From positions 62,001 to 126,000 of the forward strand of contig JAJYLB010000001.1 of NCBI GenBank assembly GCA_021788095.1: DNA of 64,000 nucleotides. Reading direction: 5' to 3'. How positions within the stretch are numbered: the stretch's first letter is position 1; every line of letters begins with the position of its first letter. The stretch is from Acidobacteriota bacterium (GTDB lineage: Bacteria > Acidobacteriota > Terriglobia > Acidiferrales > UBA7541). Positions 6,597 to 16,905 of this stretch are shown one piece after another. Made by a program: the position numbers and the translations under genes. Below the pieces are notes generated by a model that was not told the origin of the DNA, searched no databases, and saw only the letters and a list, made by a program, of their open reading frames with translations.

Positions 6597-9206
6597 TCAT
6601 TTCACGCCTTTCACTAGGTACAGCACGGATAGCGCACGGTCGTACGAATACGCATAGGCCTTGCCATCCGGCGTGATTCTCAGCGGCTCAACGGCGCTCA
6701 ATCCCGCTGGATCCGACGGAGCCAACGTCCTCAGGAGCTGCCGTTTCCCGGTCGCGAGGTCCAACCGATACAGTTCAGCGTACGTTTTCTCGTCTTGATA
6801 AAGGTATGCGGAACGTCCATCCGCCGTCCAGTTGGCCCAAATATCTTGGGGCATGAAACCGGGGACGGGCTGCGGATTCCCGCCCGCTACCGGATAGAAC
6901 CAACCCTTGGCGCTCAAATCGCGGGCAAACATGAGCTTCCCGTCGGGGGAAACCAAATCGGATTCCACGGAATCAGCCTTGACCAGGATGGCTGGCGTCA
7001 CGGCGCGGGCCGCGCCGCCGTCAATCCCCTCGACGTACATGCGCCACTCGCGGCCGTCGTTCCCGGCAAAATAGAACTCCTTTCCATCTGGCATCCAGCC
7101 GAGCGACGTGAATTCCTTAATCCCGCCTGCCTGCACCTCCCGGGCTTGTCCTGCGCCCGTGGGCAAAATGTCAAATCGGGAGAATGGGAAATTGCTCGCC
7201 AAGAACCACTTCCCGTCTGGGGAAAGTTCAGGCTCGTTTTCCCGCCCCAGCTCGGCCGGGGCTGACCCATCTGTCTTGCGCAAATAGGCCTCGTACACCC
7301 CGCTGCGCTCCGCGGCCCCTGCTTCTTCAAATACGACACGGGAGCCATCGGGCGAAAGATCCGTGACGATAGTGGAGTCGAGCCAGGACAGGTCACGTTC
7401 CTTGGCATCCTTTGGGCCGCGGAACCGCAAGTCAGTCGTCCACGACTCCTTGGAGAGGAGCACGTCCCCACGCCGAGAAACGTCCCATAGCCGCACGATT
7501 CCTGGCAGGCGAAGAAGAACTCGTTCTTTGCCCGAAAGGTCGAGGGCGTGGATGGCGTTGGCCCAAGCCTCACGGCGCGTGGCGCAAAACCACACTTCCT
7601 TCCCACCGGGGGGCCAGGCGACTCCCTCCACGCTCGGGAAGACGGCTGAACGCGCAACCAGCTTGCCCGCGCGATTCAAGACCACCACGCGTCCGACGTC
7701 GCTACCGGGCTGGAGGTCGGCAAAGGCCACCATCTCGCCGTTGGGCGACACGCGCAGGAAGGCGAGCCAGCCAATGCCCTGATAAATAACCCTTCCTAGC
7801 GGGAATTCGACGCGAAACTTTCCGCCGACCTCGCGGATCGCAGCTATTTGACCGTTCGGAGCCCAGTCCGCGGCCGCCGCGTTGTCGGCAATCTCACGGG
7901 GCGACCCGCCGGAGACGGGGACTGTGGCCAGGGTGCCCTCGCACAGCGACACGAACAATTCCTTGCAACCCAGCGAAACGGCCATCTCTCCCGAGGAAAC
8001 GTCGAACAATCCCGAACCGGTGAGATTTAGAGCCCGCGATTCAGGGCTGCTGGGATTTGTCGAATAAACCTGGACGGGCTCGCCTCTCCAACTGGCGCCG
8101 TAATAGACAGTCTGTCCGTCGGGTGCGAACCGCGCCCCGTAAATCATTCCGCGGTCGAAAGTCAACTGCTGAAAAGTGGGCTGAAAAGTTGGTTGCGCGA
8201 CCTCCTCCGCGTTACGGCCCAGATAGTACGCGCCCGCACACGCCGCAATGAGAAGACCGAGGGTGCCTAGCCCGGCAAAGAGCAGCGGGCGCCTTTGGCG
8301 CTCGGGCGATAGGCCGGCAACAAACGTGGCGGGACTCGTGGTCGAAGCCCCCGAGAGGGATTCCAGATGGAACGCGAGATCGCGCGCGGATTGGAACCGT
8401 TCGGCGGGGTTCTTCTCGAGACAGTGTCTTACGATGCGATCGACGCCGGGCGGTATCTTCGTTCCTTCCCCTGCAAGTTCCGGCGGGTCCTCTTTCAATA
8501 TCGCGGCCATCGTATCGGCGGAGGAGTCTTTCTCAAACGCGCGCCGGCCCGAGAGCATCTCGTAGAGGATCGCGCCCAGCGCGAAGATGTCCGATCGCGC
8601 GTCGGCGGGCTTGCCGCGCACCTGCTCGGGAGACATGTAGCCCGCGGTGCCCAACACGACGCCCGGCTCGGTCGCTCCTCCGGCGGTGAGCGTGGCGGCT
8701 TGGGTCTGGCTGGGGGCCGGCGCCTCCGGGCCGGCGAGTTTGGCCAAGCCGAAATCGAGAATCTTCACGCGGCCGTCGGCGGTGAGGAAGATGTTCGCGG
8801 GCTTCAAATCGCGGTGGGTGATGCCCTTCTCGTGGGCGGCGGCAACGCCGCGAGCTGTTTGGACGGCAACCTCGACGGCTTTGCGCACGGGCAGCGGCCC
8901 CTCTTTGAGGCGCTCGCGCAAGGTTTCGCCTTCGAGCAGTTCGGTGACGAGAAAGGGTGCGCCGGCTTCGGTGCCGATATCGTAGACGGCGAGGATGTTG
9001 GGGTGATTGAGGGCCGCGACGGCGCGCGCTTCCTGCTCGAATCGGCGCAGGCGCTCGGGATCGGAGGCGAAGGAAGCGGGCAAGACCTTGATGGCGACGT
9101 CGCGGCCGAGCCGGGTATCGCGCGCGCGATAGACTTCGCCCATACCGCCCGCGCCCAGCGGCGCGAGAACTTCGTAAGATCCAAGTCTGGTACCCGGAGC
9201 TAGCAC
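6597..9206 (-). CDS. Ser/Thr protein kinase with C-terminal TolB/PD40 propeller (kinase 2)
   Basis: A paralogue of kinase 1, 869 residues from GTG 9206, with all kinase motifs intact ([33 protein letters not shown]). Over roughly the first 290 residues it differs from kinase 1 at only about ten positions, for example V/E after RERLK and D/H in LAF(D/H)LES. After that the transmembrane segment and the propeller are only distantly similar. The start was chosen as for kinase 1, with the same GAGGGATCAG ribosome binding site supplied by the repeat at 9209-9276. The propeller probably faces the periplasm and gives each kinase its own ligand; this is inference. Confidence 0.9.
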   Translation of the reverse strand: MLAPGTRLGSYEVLAPLGAGGMGEVYRARDTRLGRDVAIKVLPASFASDPERLRRFEQEARAVAALNHPNILAVYDIGTEAGAPFLVTELLEGETLRERLKEGPLPVRKAVEVAVQTARGVAAAHEKGITHRDLKPANIFLTADGRVKILDFGLAKLAGPEAPAPSQTQAATLTAGGATEPGVVLGTAGYMSPEQVRGKPADARSDIFALGAILYEMLSGRRAFEKDSSADTMAAILKEDPPELAGEGTKIPPGVDRIVRHCLEKNPAERFQSARDLAFHLESLSGASTTSPATFVAGLSPERQRRPLLFAGLGTLGLLIAACAGAYYLGRNAEEVAQPTFQPTFQQLTFDRGMIYGARFAPDGQTVYYGASWRGEPVQVYSTNPSSPESRALNLTGSGLFDVSSGEMAVSLGCKELFVSLCEGTLATVPVSGGSPREIADNAAAADWAPNGQIAAIREVGGKFRVEFPLGRVIYQGIGWLAFLRVSPNGEMVAFADLQPGSDVGRVVVLNRAGKLVARSAVFPSVEGVAWPPGGKEVWFCATRREAWANAIHALDLSGKERVLLRLPGIVRLWDVSRRGDVLLSKESWTTDLRFRGPKDAKERDLSWLDSTIVTDLSPDGSRVVFEEAGAAERSGVYEAYLRKTDGSAPAELGRENEPELSPDGKWFLASNFPFSRFDILPTGAGQAREVQAGGIKEFTSLGWMPDGKEFYFAGNDGREWRMYVEGIDGGAARAVTPAILVKADSVESDLVSPDGKLMFARDLSAKGWFYPVAGGNPQPVPGFMPQDIWANWTADGRSAYLYQDEKTYAELYRLDLATGKRQLLRTLAPSDPAGLSAVEPLRITPDGKAYAYSYDRALSVLYLVKGVK

Positions 9207-9340
9207 CTGATCCCTCGCTTCGCTCGGGATTTCGCCTGGCGGCTCGGACGCCGCCAAACCGGCTCAACTTCACCCATACCGCCCGCGCCAATCGCGCCAA
9301 CGATCTCATACGGTCCGAGCTTTGCGCCAGCGTTCAGCAT
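9200..9340 (-). pseudogene. Truncated kinase 5' end, second in stack
   Basis: A 46-codon frame begins MLNAGAKLGPYEIVGAIGAG, reaches GMGEV, and then reads through repeat copy B into a TAG at 9202-9200. It overlaps the GTG of kinase 2 exactly as the leader of kinase 1 does (GTGCTAG). Its own ATG is overlapped by the stop of the preceding fragment in ATGCTGA (9340-9334). The kinase-like part breaks after the Gly loop, so it cannot be a kinase. Confidence 0.7.
9209..9276. repeat. REP-like repeat, copy B
   Basis: Identical over 68 bases to 6331-6398. On the minus strand it joins GAGGMGEV of a truncated kinase start to the ribosome binding site and GTG of kinase 2. Confidence 0.8.
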
Positions 9341-9483
9341 GAGATCCCTCGTCCGGCCCGGCGGACTCGGGATTTCGCCTGGCGGCTCGGACGCCGCCGA
9401 AGCGGCTCAACTTCACCCATTCCACCGGCGCCAATCGCGCCAACGATCTCGTACGGTCCGAGTTTCGTGCCTGTATTCAGCAT
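9334..9483 (-). pseudogene. Truncated kinase 5' end, first in stack
   Basis: A 49-codon frame starts at ATG 9483 with MLNTGTKLGPYEIVGAIGAG and GMGEV, then passes into a variant of the repeat ([15 protein letters not shown]) and ends at TGA 9336-9334. Its stop overlaps the next truncated start in the sequence ATGCTGA. It is almost the same as the second fragment in the kinase-derived part, which points to a tandem duplication of one start-plus-repeat unit of about 140 bases. Confidence 0.7.
9343..9419. repeat. REP-like repeat, variant copy C
   Basis: A 77-base relative of copies A and B. The ends (GATCCCTCG and GGCTCAACTTCACCCA) and the GGCGGC/GCCGCC hairpin are shared, but the GCTTCGCT core is replaced by a longer GC-rich segment. 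Confidence 0.75.
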
Positions 9484-9518
9484 TGCTTTGCTTTCACCCA
9501 GCCACCCGTCACTTGCCA

Positions 9519-9642
9519 CTAGAAGCTATTGCAGAACCTCCCGGGAAATCCTTCAGGGGCTGAAGCCCCTTCATTTTGGCCACTTTTTTGTCGGAGCTGA
9601 AGCTCCGACCACCGAAATCGGGGGTATTGCAATGGCTTCTAG
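9519..9642. mobile_element. MITE-like element between kinase 3 and kinase 2
   Basis: Terminal inverted repeats CTAGAAGCTATTGCA (9519-9533) and TGCAATGGCTTCTAG (9628-9642) match at 14 of 15 positions. Between them lie two hairpins, GGGGCTGAAGCCCC and GGAGCTGAAGCTCC. There is no coding capacity. These features fit a non-autonomous mobile repeat; no transposase for it is in the window. Confidence 0.65.
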
Positions 9643-9651
9643 CCACTGCCT

Positions 9652-12441
9652 TCATTGCTTCTTCAGCAGCGCCGGCCAGTTAACGACGAGAGTCAGCGGC
9701 TGCGAGGCCTGCGCTTGCTTTTGGTTCACGACCACGAATTTCTTGCCGCCGGCGCTCACGTCGTACGGCCATCCGGGACCAACGAGCGTATTCGTTTGGA
9801 ATAAAGCCCCAACGCGTCCGATGATCAACCGGGAACCGGCTTCCGTGATGCTGGCGGACATGATCTTGCCGTCCGCCGACTGGTAGAAAATCTCCTTGCC
9901 GCTGCGCGACCATTCCGGCCAGTCGCCCCCGGCCGACGAAACCTGCCACCTACCGCTTCCGTGCGGGAACGGCTGCACGTAGACCTGGGGTTGGCCCGAT
10001 TCGGTGGAGAGATACGCCAGCCATTTTCCGTCGGGAGAAAGGTTCGGCTGAGAAACGGAGAAGTGGCTTTGCACGACGGAAAACGGCTTCCGGTCGCCAA
10101 AGTTGGGAAGCGCCCAGATCTCGACGTGTGACGCCGGCCCCGGGGCCCTTCGCTCGAACACCAAGTAGCGGCCGTCGGCCGACCAAACGGGATCGTACTC
10201 GTCGGCGTCGTCCACGAGCAGAGGGTTAGTTTTCCCGCTGCCGTCGGCCAACTTCTGATAGAGATTGAAGTGCGTGCCTCGGCCCGATTCGAAAACAATC
10301 GTCTTGCCGTCGGGAGACCATGCCGGACTGAGGTCGTTTTGCGAAAAGGTGAGGCGGGTGCTGACGCCGCGGGAAAGATCGAAAACCCAGATGTTGTTCC
10401 CCCCGGCGCCACCGACGCCGACCGCCAATTGGGTTCCGTCGGGCGAGAGGCGCGGCGTGTAATAGGCGCCCATCGTCCCCATTTGCCCGGTCTGTTTGCC
10501 GCTCCGGTCAAACCACAAGAGCTCGGAATTGCCCCCGCCGGCGCTGCCTCTTTGAAATACGAGCGTGCCGGTAGCCGAAACGGCGAGCATGGCATGGAAA
10601 ATGAGGAAGTTGTCCACGACGTTTTGAGCAAGCGGAAGGGCGTCGCCCTCCAGGCGCAGTTGGCTCACCTTGAAGCGCTGGGCCATCAGCGTACCCTGCC
10701 GAATAAAAAGCAGGTATCCCGGCGGAGCGTAAAGCGCGTTGGAGGCTCCTCGCAGCAAGAGCCTTGGCGGGCCACCATCCAGCGAGGTGACGAAGGTCGC
10801 CGACTCTCCCGGGGCGTCCGAGTGATCGTAAAACAGGAAGTGCTTGCCGTCGGGAAGAAACTGCGGCCAGCGATTGCTGCCGGTATTTATCGACTTATCG
10901 ACCACCCGAGTGGGCGTGCCTCCCGACGCTGGCACGCGATATACCGTGGAAGCCAGGTCGGGCGTGAAGAGGATCGTTCCGCCCTCGTTCCAGGCGCCCC
11001 CGCGGCCGTTGGGTGCGGCGCACAAGGCGAGCGGCGGACCACCCGAAGCGTTGATCCGATATAGCTTGCCGTCCGCAAAAAATCCCAAGGAGTGGCCATC
11101 ACCCGACCAGAAAGGATAGGTGGCGTCATCGGTCCCGGCCAGCGGGAGTGCGGCCGGAGAATCGAGCGGCTGCACCCAGAGCCGTTGTTTGCCGTCCGAA
11201 CCCACGGCCGAAAAAGCCAGTTCGCGGCCGCCCGGCGAGAGCGTAGGCGGCCCGATACTGTTCCCGCTGAGCAAGAACGATTGCCCCGCAGGCGGCAGAA
11301 TCTGAGAAACGATGGCCCCCGCCGGCGCCCGCACGCCGGTCTCATAGCGGAAGGCGAAAAATGCCGCGACCGCCGCGAGAAGCCCCGCTAGGGCCCAAGG
11401 CAAGGCCTGCAACCACCGCCGGCTCCCCCGTGCAGGTCTCAACGCCGCGCTTTCCGCCAGGGTGGCGGGTGCAGCGGATTCCGCGCCGCCCGGGAGGGAA
11501 TCTTCAATCGCGATGCGCGCTTCACCGATGTCGCGGAGGCGCTGCTTCGCATCCTTGTTCAGACAGCGTGCCAGAAGGTTCCGAATCGCAACGGGTGTGG
11601 TTTCGGGCAGCGAAGACCAATCGGGCTCGGCGCGCACCACGGCAGCCAGGATGTCGGTGATGGTTTCGCCCTCGAAAGCCGGCTTGCCAGAGAGCATTTC
11701 GTACAGCACGCAGCCAAAAGCCCAAATATCCGCGCGGCGATCCACCGGCTTGCCCTTGGCTTGCTCGGGCGACATGTAAGCCGCGGTGCCGAGGATGATC
11801 CCGGCTTGTGTGGCCAAATGGCTGAGCGTGGGCGAGGTCGAGGGATCGGCGGCGGCCGTTTCACCGGCAAGCGCCTTCGCCAGGCCGAAATCCAGGATCT
11901 TCACCGTGCCTTCGGGAGTGATTTTGATGTTCGCGGGCTTGAGGTCTCGATGGACGATGCCGCGCTCGTGGGCGTATTCGAGGCCTTCGGCAATCTGTTT
12001 GGCGATCGGCAGCGCCTCGTCGGTCGGAATTGCTTTGGCGATTGTAGGGGCAGGCCTTGTGCCTGCCCTTGTCTCTTGAGCTGGGGCGACCACAAGGGTC
12101 GCCCCTACACCGGAGATTCTCTCCGCCAGCGTGTGGCCTTCGACCAACTCCATAACAAGCGCGCGGGCAGGAATGCCCGCGCCACCGTTATCCTCAAAGC
12201 CATAGATCGAAGCGATGTTGGGATGATTAAGAGAGGCCAGGACTTTGGCTTCGCGCTCGAAGCGCGCCATGCGCTCGGCGTCGCTCGCGAACGCTTCGGG
12301 AAGAACTTTCAGCGCGACTTCGCGGCCGAGCTTCGTATCCCGCGCGCGGTAGACCTCTCCCATCCCGCCCGCGCCAATCGCGCCGAGGACCTCGTAGACA
12401 CCTAGACGTGCGCCCGCGGAGAGTGACACTGTGGCGCGCAT
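9652..12441 (-). CDS. Ser/Thr protein kinase with C-terminal TolB/PD40 propeller (kinase 3)
   Basis: A 929-residue kinase of the same build but only moderately similar to kinases 1 and 2. Gly loop GAGGMGEV at 24-30, VALK near 45, HRDLKPAN at 164-171, DFG near 184, then [11 protein letters not shown] transmembrane segment ([19 protein letters not shown], near 350) is followed by a PD40 propeller with repeats like [13 protein letters not shown] and [12 protein letters not shown]. Two stretches look foreign to the kinase fold: GGAGIPAR (86-93) and about 24 residues at 110-133. Both are in-frame translations of dispersed repeats (12161-12182 and 12043-12109) and fall in loops, so the kinase may still fold. 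It is the first of three kinase genes on this strand. Confidence 0.88.
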   Translation of the reverse strand: MRATVSLSAGARLGVYEVLGAIGAGGMGEVYRARDTKLGREVALKVLPEAFASDAERMARFEREAKVLASLNHPNIASIYGFEDNGGAGIPARALVMELVEGHTLAERISGVGATLVVAPAQETRAGTRPAPTIAKAIPTDEALPIAKQIAEGLEYAHERGIVHRDLKPANIKITPEGTVKILDFGLAKALAGETAAADPSTSPTLSHLATQAGIILGTAAYMSPEQAKGKPVDRRADIWAFGCVLYEMLSGKPAFEGETITDILAAVVRAEPDWSSLPETTPVAIRNLLARCLNKDAKQRLRDIGEARIAIEDSLPGGAESAAPATLAESAALRPARGSRRWLQALPWALAGLLAAVAAFFAFRYETGVRAPAGAIVSQILPPAGQSFLLSGNSIGPPTLSPGGRELAFSAVGSDGKQRLWVQPLDSPAALPLAGTDDATYPFWSGDGHSLGFFADGKLYRINASGGPPLALCAAPNGRGGAWNEGGTILFTPDLASTVYRVPASGGTPTRVVDKSINTGSNRWPQFLPDGKHFLFYDHSDAPGESATFVTSLDGGPPRLLLRGASNALYAPPGYLLFIRQGTLMAQRFKVSQLRLEGDALPLAQNVVDNFLIFHAMLAVSATGTLVFQRGSAGGGNSELLWFDRSGKQTGQMGTMGAYYTPRLSPDGTQLAVGVGGAGGNNIWVFDLSRGVSTRLTFSQNDLSPAWSPDGKTIVFESGRGTHFNLYQKLADGSGKTNPLLVDDADEYDPVWSADGRYLVFERRAPGPASHVEIWALPNFGDRKPFSVVQSHFSVSQPNLSPDGKWLAYLSTESGQPQVYVQPFPHGSGRWQVSSAGGDWPEWSRSGKEIFYQSADGKIMSASITEAGSRLIIGRVGALFQTNTLVGPGWPYDVSAGGKKFVVVNQKQAQASQPLTLVVNWPALLKKQ
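12043..12109. repeat. Palindromic repeat inserted in frame in kinase 3
   Basis: A 67-base element bounded by inverted ends TGTAGGGGC / GCCCCTACA, with two internal hairpins (GGGCAGGC...GCCTGCCC and GGGGCGACC...GGTCGCCCC). It is translated as part of [20 protein letters not shown] in the loop before the HRD helix region. Nearby kinase sequence (TLAERI and [17 protein letters not shown]) reads normally on both sides. Confidence 0.75.
12161..12182. repeat. Short palindromic repeat, copy 2, inside kinase 3
   Basis: Perfect arms GCGCGGGCA / TGCCCGCGC with loop GGAA, the exact reverse complement of 3573-3594. Read on the kinase strand it gives the residues AGIPAR, an in-frame addition between the FEDNGG turn and the ALVMELVEG strand. 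Confidence 0.75.
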
Positions 12442-12811
12442 TATACAACGGACGCTCCTTCCATTTTCGACGCGGCTGCTGGCGGAGTTTTATCGCTACC
12501 GGCTGGCGGTGGGGATCTACTGGGCGAACCTCTTCCTGCTCGGCTTACCCTTGTACGCGAGTTGGGGCGTGGCGACACGCAGGAATCTGGTCAAAGACGA
12601 TATTCCGGGGGACGTGCCGGCGGCGGTTTGCCGGCGCATCCAGATCGCGCAAGGGCTCTACGCGCTGGGTCCGCTGGTTTCGATCTTCGATGCGCGAGTT
12701 AGCATCCGCTTCATCGCGCTCGTTCAACTCAACTACGCCGGCGCCCCGCGCCTTTGGCGGCGCCGCCGTCGCGCGTGGGACGCGCGGGCTTGGGTTTGGG
12801 CAGGCGAGTGA
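12431..12811 (+). pseudogene. Remnant of a TMEM175/DUF1211-like channel gene (C-terminal part)
   Basis: The frame from 12455 on reads LLPFSTRLLAEFYRYRL, then a hydrophobic IYWANLFLLGLPLYASW helix, and two more hydrophobic segments to LVQLNYAGAPRL. This resembles the C-terminal half of DUF1211/TMEM175 potassium-channel-like proteins. The N-terminal half with the FSD selectivity helix is absent: the frame begins inside the 5' region of kinase 3, which is divergent and overlaps by a few bases. The 3' end runs into the end of the convergent DinB gene. A 5' deletion, perhaps linked to the rearrangements around the kinases, is the simplest reading. The family assignment is from memory of the motif and is moderate. 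Confidence 0.5.
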
Positions 12812-13298
12812 AGCGGAGATCGCGGCCGGTCTTCATCTTCGTGGCATAGACGATCTGGCCGGCGTGCGTGGCGAAATGTTCAACGACGCGCTGGATGGCT
12901 CGCAGGCGGGTCATGTGGAAACCCTGCACGTCGCACGGCAAGCCAAGGGTGTCTGGGCGCGTGCGCGCGAGGACGCCGCAAGCCTCGTTGACGGTGCCAC
13001 GAAGCAGCGCGGCGAGGCCGGGGCCGGGCAGCGGCCCCTGCTCGGCAAACTCCTTGTCGCGATGGCGCACGTCGCGCGCGCCGCCTATCCCCGAAACGAT
13101 CCACTGGCGCACGTTGCCGGCGAGATGCAAGACGAGATTGCCGACGCTATTCGAAGCGGGATTCGGCCGCCACCAGATGTCCTGATCGGAAAGCGCGCGG
13201 AGGCAGGCGAGGATGTGAGGAAGGTGTTGGCGCTCGAGGTGCTGGCGCGCTTGCTGTAGGAAGTCGGCCCCGGAATCGTAGCGCTTCGCACTTGCCAT
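12729..13298 (-). CDS. DinB/DUF1572 family protein
   Basis: A 189-residue protein with the four-helix DinB-like fold of the DUF1572 group. Diagnostic stretches are DIWWRPNPASNSVGNL, LHLAGNVRQWIVSGIGG and the C-terminal HFATHAGQIVYATK. The histidines of LHLAGN and HFATHAGQ are in the positions that bind a metal in DinB-like thiol-dependent enzymes. The exact reaction is unknown. The C-terminus (from about 160) is a basic, low-complexity tail rich in Lys, Pro and Arg and it overlaps the channel remnant on the other strand. Confidence 0.85.
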   Translation of the reverse strand: MASAKRYDSGADFLQQARQHLERQHLPHILACLRALSDQDIWWRPNPASNSVGNLVLHLAGNVRQWIVSGIGGARDVRHRDKEFAEQGPLPGPGLAALLRGTVNEACGVLARTRPDTLGLPCDVQGFHMTRLRAIQRVVEHFATHAGQIVYATKMKTGRDLRFTRLPKPKPARPTRDGGAAKGAGRRRS

Positions 13299-13370
13299 AG
13301 CTTGCCTCGCCGCGCTCAGGCACGTTCACGCGCATGATAGCACTGGTTTAGCGAGCTTGCTCAGAGTCCC

Positions 13371-15032
<1,662 letters not shown>

Positions 15033-15129
15033 TCAACCTCCGCGCCGGTTGCGCCCGCTCGCTTCCTGCTGGGCGACATTTTACCGGAACGCGAGTCGGG
15101 GCTCAAGAGCCGATCAGGAACTTTGCCGG

Positions 15130-15903
15130 TCAGGAACTTCCTCGCTCTTGGGCGGCGAGCCGGGAGAGGACGCGCGACACATCCTCGGGAGTGTCGATGC
15201 TGAGCGAATCGAATTCGGTGATGGCGACGCGAATCCGGTAGCCGTTCTCGAGCCAGCGGAGCTGCTCGAGCTGCTCGACGATTTCGAGTTCGCCGGGCGG
15301 AAGCGTGGGGAAGTCGAGCAAGGCGTCGCGGCGATAGACGTAGAGGCCGATATGCTTGAAATAGCGCGCGGCCGCCGCGCCGGCGCCATGGCCATCGCGC
15401 AGCCAGGGAATCGGCGCGCGGGAGAAATAGAGCGCGTTCGAATCGAAATCCGTCACCACCTTGACCACGTTCGGATCGGCCAGAACGGCCGGCTCGCGAA
15501 TGGGCGTGACCAGGGTGGCGAGCGCAACCTCGTCGTCCTCGGCCAGCGTTTCGACCGCCAAATCGACGGCCTCGGGCTCGATCAGCGGCTCGTCGCCCTG
15601 AACGTTGACGAAGATCGTCCCGCCCTGCCGCGCGGCGACTTCGGCCAAGCGCTCGGTCCCGGAGCGGTGCTCGGCGCGCGTCATCACCGCTTCGCCACCA
15701 AACGCGCGAACCGCGGCGGCGACGCGGTCGTCATCGGTGGCGACGAGAACGCGCGCGATCCTCCGGGCGCGCGAGACTTGCTCGACCACCCGCTGGATCA
15801 TCGGCTTGCCGGCGAGGTCGAGGAGCGGCTTGCCGGGGAAGCGGCTGGAAGCGTAGCGCGCGGGAATGACGGCGATGGCGCGAGCTTGGGCGGACGAATC
15901 CAT
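15130..15903 (-). CDS. kdsB: 3-deoxy-manno-octulosonate cytidylyltransferase
   Basis: A 257-residue KdsB that joins Kdo to CMP in the cytosol for lipid A core assembly. The N-terminal nucleotide site IPARYASSRFPGKPL and the NVQGDEPLI segment with its metal aspartate are clear, as is FKHIGLYVYRRDAL. The ATG at 15903 directly abuts the TAG of the upstream secreted-protein gene (15904), so the two are likely co-transcribed, with pyrG downstream. With kdsA, kdsD and kdsC at 48-51 kb, all CMP-Kdo steps are encoded in this window. Confidence 0.97.
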   Translation of the reverse strand: MDSSAQARAIAVIPARYASSRFPGKPLLDLAGKPMIQRVVEQVSRARRIARVLVATDDDRVAAAVRAFGGEAVMTRAEHRSGTERLAEVAARQGGTIFVNVQGDEPLIEPEAVDLAVETLAEDDEVALATLVTPIREPAVLADPNVVKVVTDFDSNALYFSRAPIPWLRDGHGAGAAAARYFKHIGLYVYRRDALLDFPTLPPGELEIVEQLEQLRWLENGYRIRVAITEFDSLSIDTPEDVSRVLSRLAAQERGSS

Positions 15904-16899
15904 CTATTCGGGTTTGGACTTGGGCTCGGGCCAGCCGGGAATCCAGAACGTGACCCCGCGCTCGTAATTGGCGCTGCCGGTAGCTTGGAGATTCAACTTA
16001 CCCAAAGGAATGGCTTGCCGCAAGCCGTCGAGGGTAACGAAGTGCAATAGCCAATCCTCTCCCAGCCAATAGCGGCTCGCGAAGACCGTGCTGCCATCGG
16101 TCAGCACCAACTCGATCGCAGGCCGAGCGGGCAGGATGCGAGGCGGAGCCTCGCGGGGCTGTGCGGGTTGTATCGCGGGCGTCGCCGGCGCGGGCAACCC
16201 CGCGGGAGCGAATACCGGCAAGTGACCCTGGGTGGCCTTGAAGGCGCAGTCCGGGCAATAGCGGATCCACAGACCGAGAGGATAGGGCGCGACGAAGCCG
16301 CGAACATTAAGGAAGAGCGGCGGCGCGTACAGGCTCCAAGGCAGGAAATCGGGATCGATCGTTTCGAGGTCAGGATTGAAACAGACCGAACCGGTGTTGT
16401 AGAGCACGCTCAGCGGAGAGCAGTAAAGCTTGGCGCCGGGAGGGAGCGTATCCGCGACCGCGGGAGGCTCTCGCACCGGAGCCAGCTCGATGCCGGCCGG
16501 CGGACCGGCGGGAGCGCCGTTCCCGATCCTTGCAGCGATCCCAGCCACGATGGGATTCGCGCCGGAAGAGGGAGGAGGCGATTCGGGAATTCCGGGCGCG
16601 GGCGGAAGGGTGGGTGGCCGCAGCATCTTGATGGGCTCAGGTCGCACAGGTGGTGCGGAGAGGATAACGGGCGCGCGAGGAAGCTGTGGCGCGGGAGCGG
16701 GCATCGGCGCGGGGGGAGAGACCGTAGGTGGAACCGGAGGTTGGGGAACGGGACGCACGACTGGTGGAATGATTGGCAGGCGCGCAACGCCAGGAGCTAC
16801 GCGCGCGCGCTGCGCGGCCGCCGGTACCGCGGAACACGCCAGCAGCGAGCCGAGCAGGATGGCGGCGCTTTCCGCGCGCGGAAGCGAGGGAAATCTCAT
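15904..16899 (-). CDS. Secreted proline-rich protein with shared C-terminal domain
   Basis: A 331-residue protein of unknown function. A signal peptide (AAILLGSLLACSAVPAAAQ) is followed by about 110 residues very rich in proline (runs such as PPVPPTVSPPAPMPAPAPQ). A middle region (CSPLSVLYNTGSVCFNP...YCPDCAF) carries four cysteines. The last ~60 residues (IELVLTDGSTVFASRYWLG...NYERGVTFWIPG) resemble the end of the next upstream gene, so both share a small C-terminal domain. The location is probably periplasm or outer membrane surface. It precedes kdsB without a gap, which hints at an envelope role. Confidence 0.75.
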   Translation of the reverse strand: MRFPSLPRAESAAILLGSLLACSAVPAAAQRARVAPGVARLPIIPPVVRPVPQPPVPPTVSPPAPMPAPAPQLPRAPVILSAPPVRPEPIKMLRPPTLPPAPGIPESPPPSSGANPIVAGIAARIGNGAPAGPPAGIELAPVREPPAVADTLPPGAKLYCSPLSVLYNTGSVCFNPDLETIDPDFLPWSLYAPPLFLNVRGFVAPYPLGLWIRYCPDCAFKATQGHLPVFAPAGLPAPATPAIQPAQPREAPPRILPARPAIELVLTDGSTVFASRYWLGEDWLLHFVTLDGLRQAIPLGKLNLQATGSANYERGVTFWIPGWPEPKSKPE

Positions 16900-16905
16900 G
16901 AGCTG

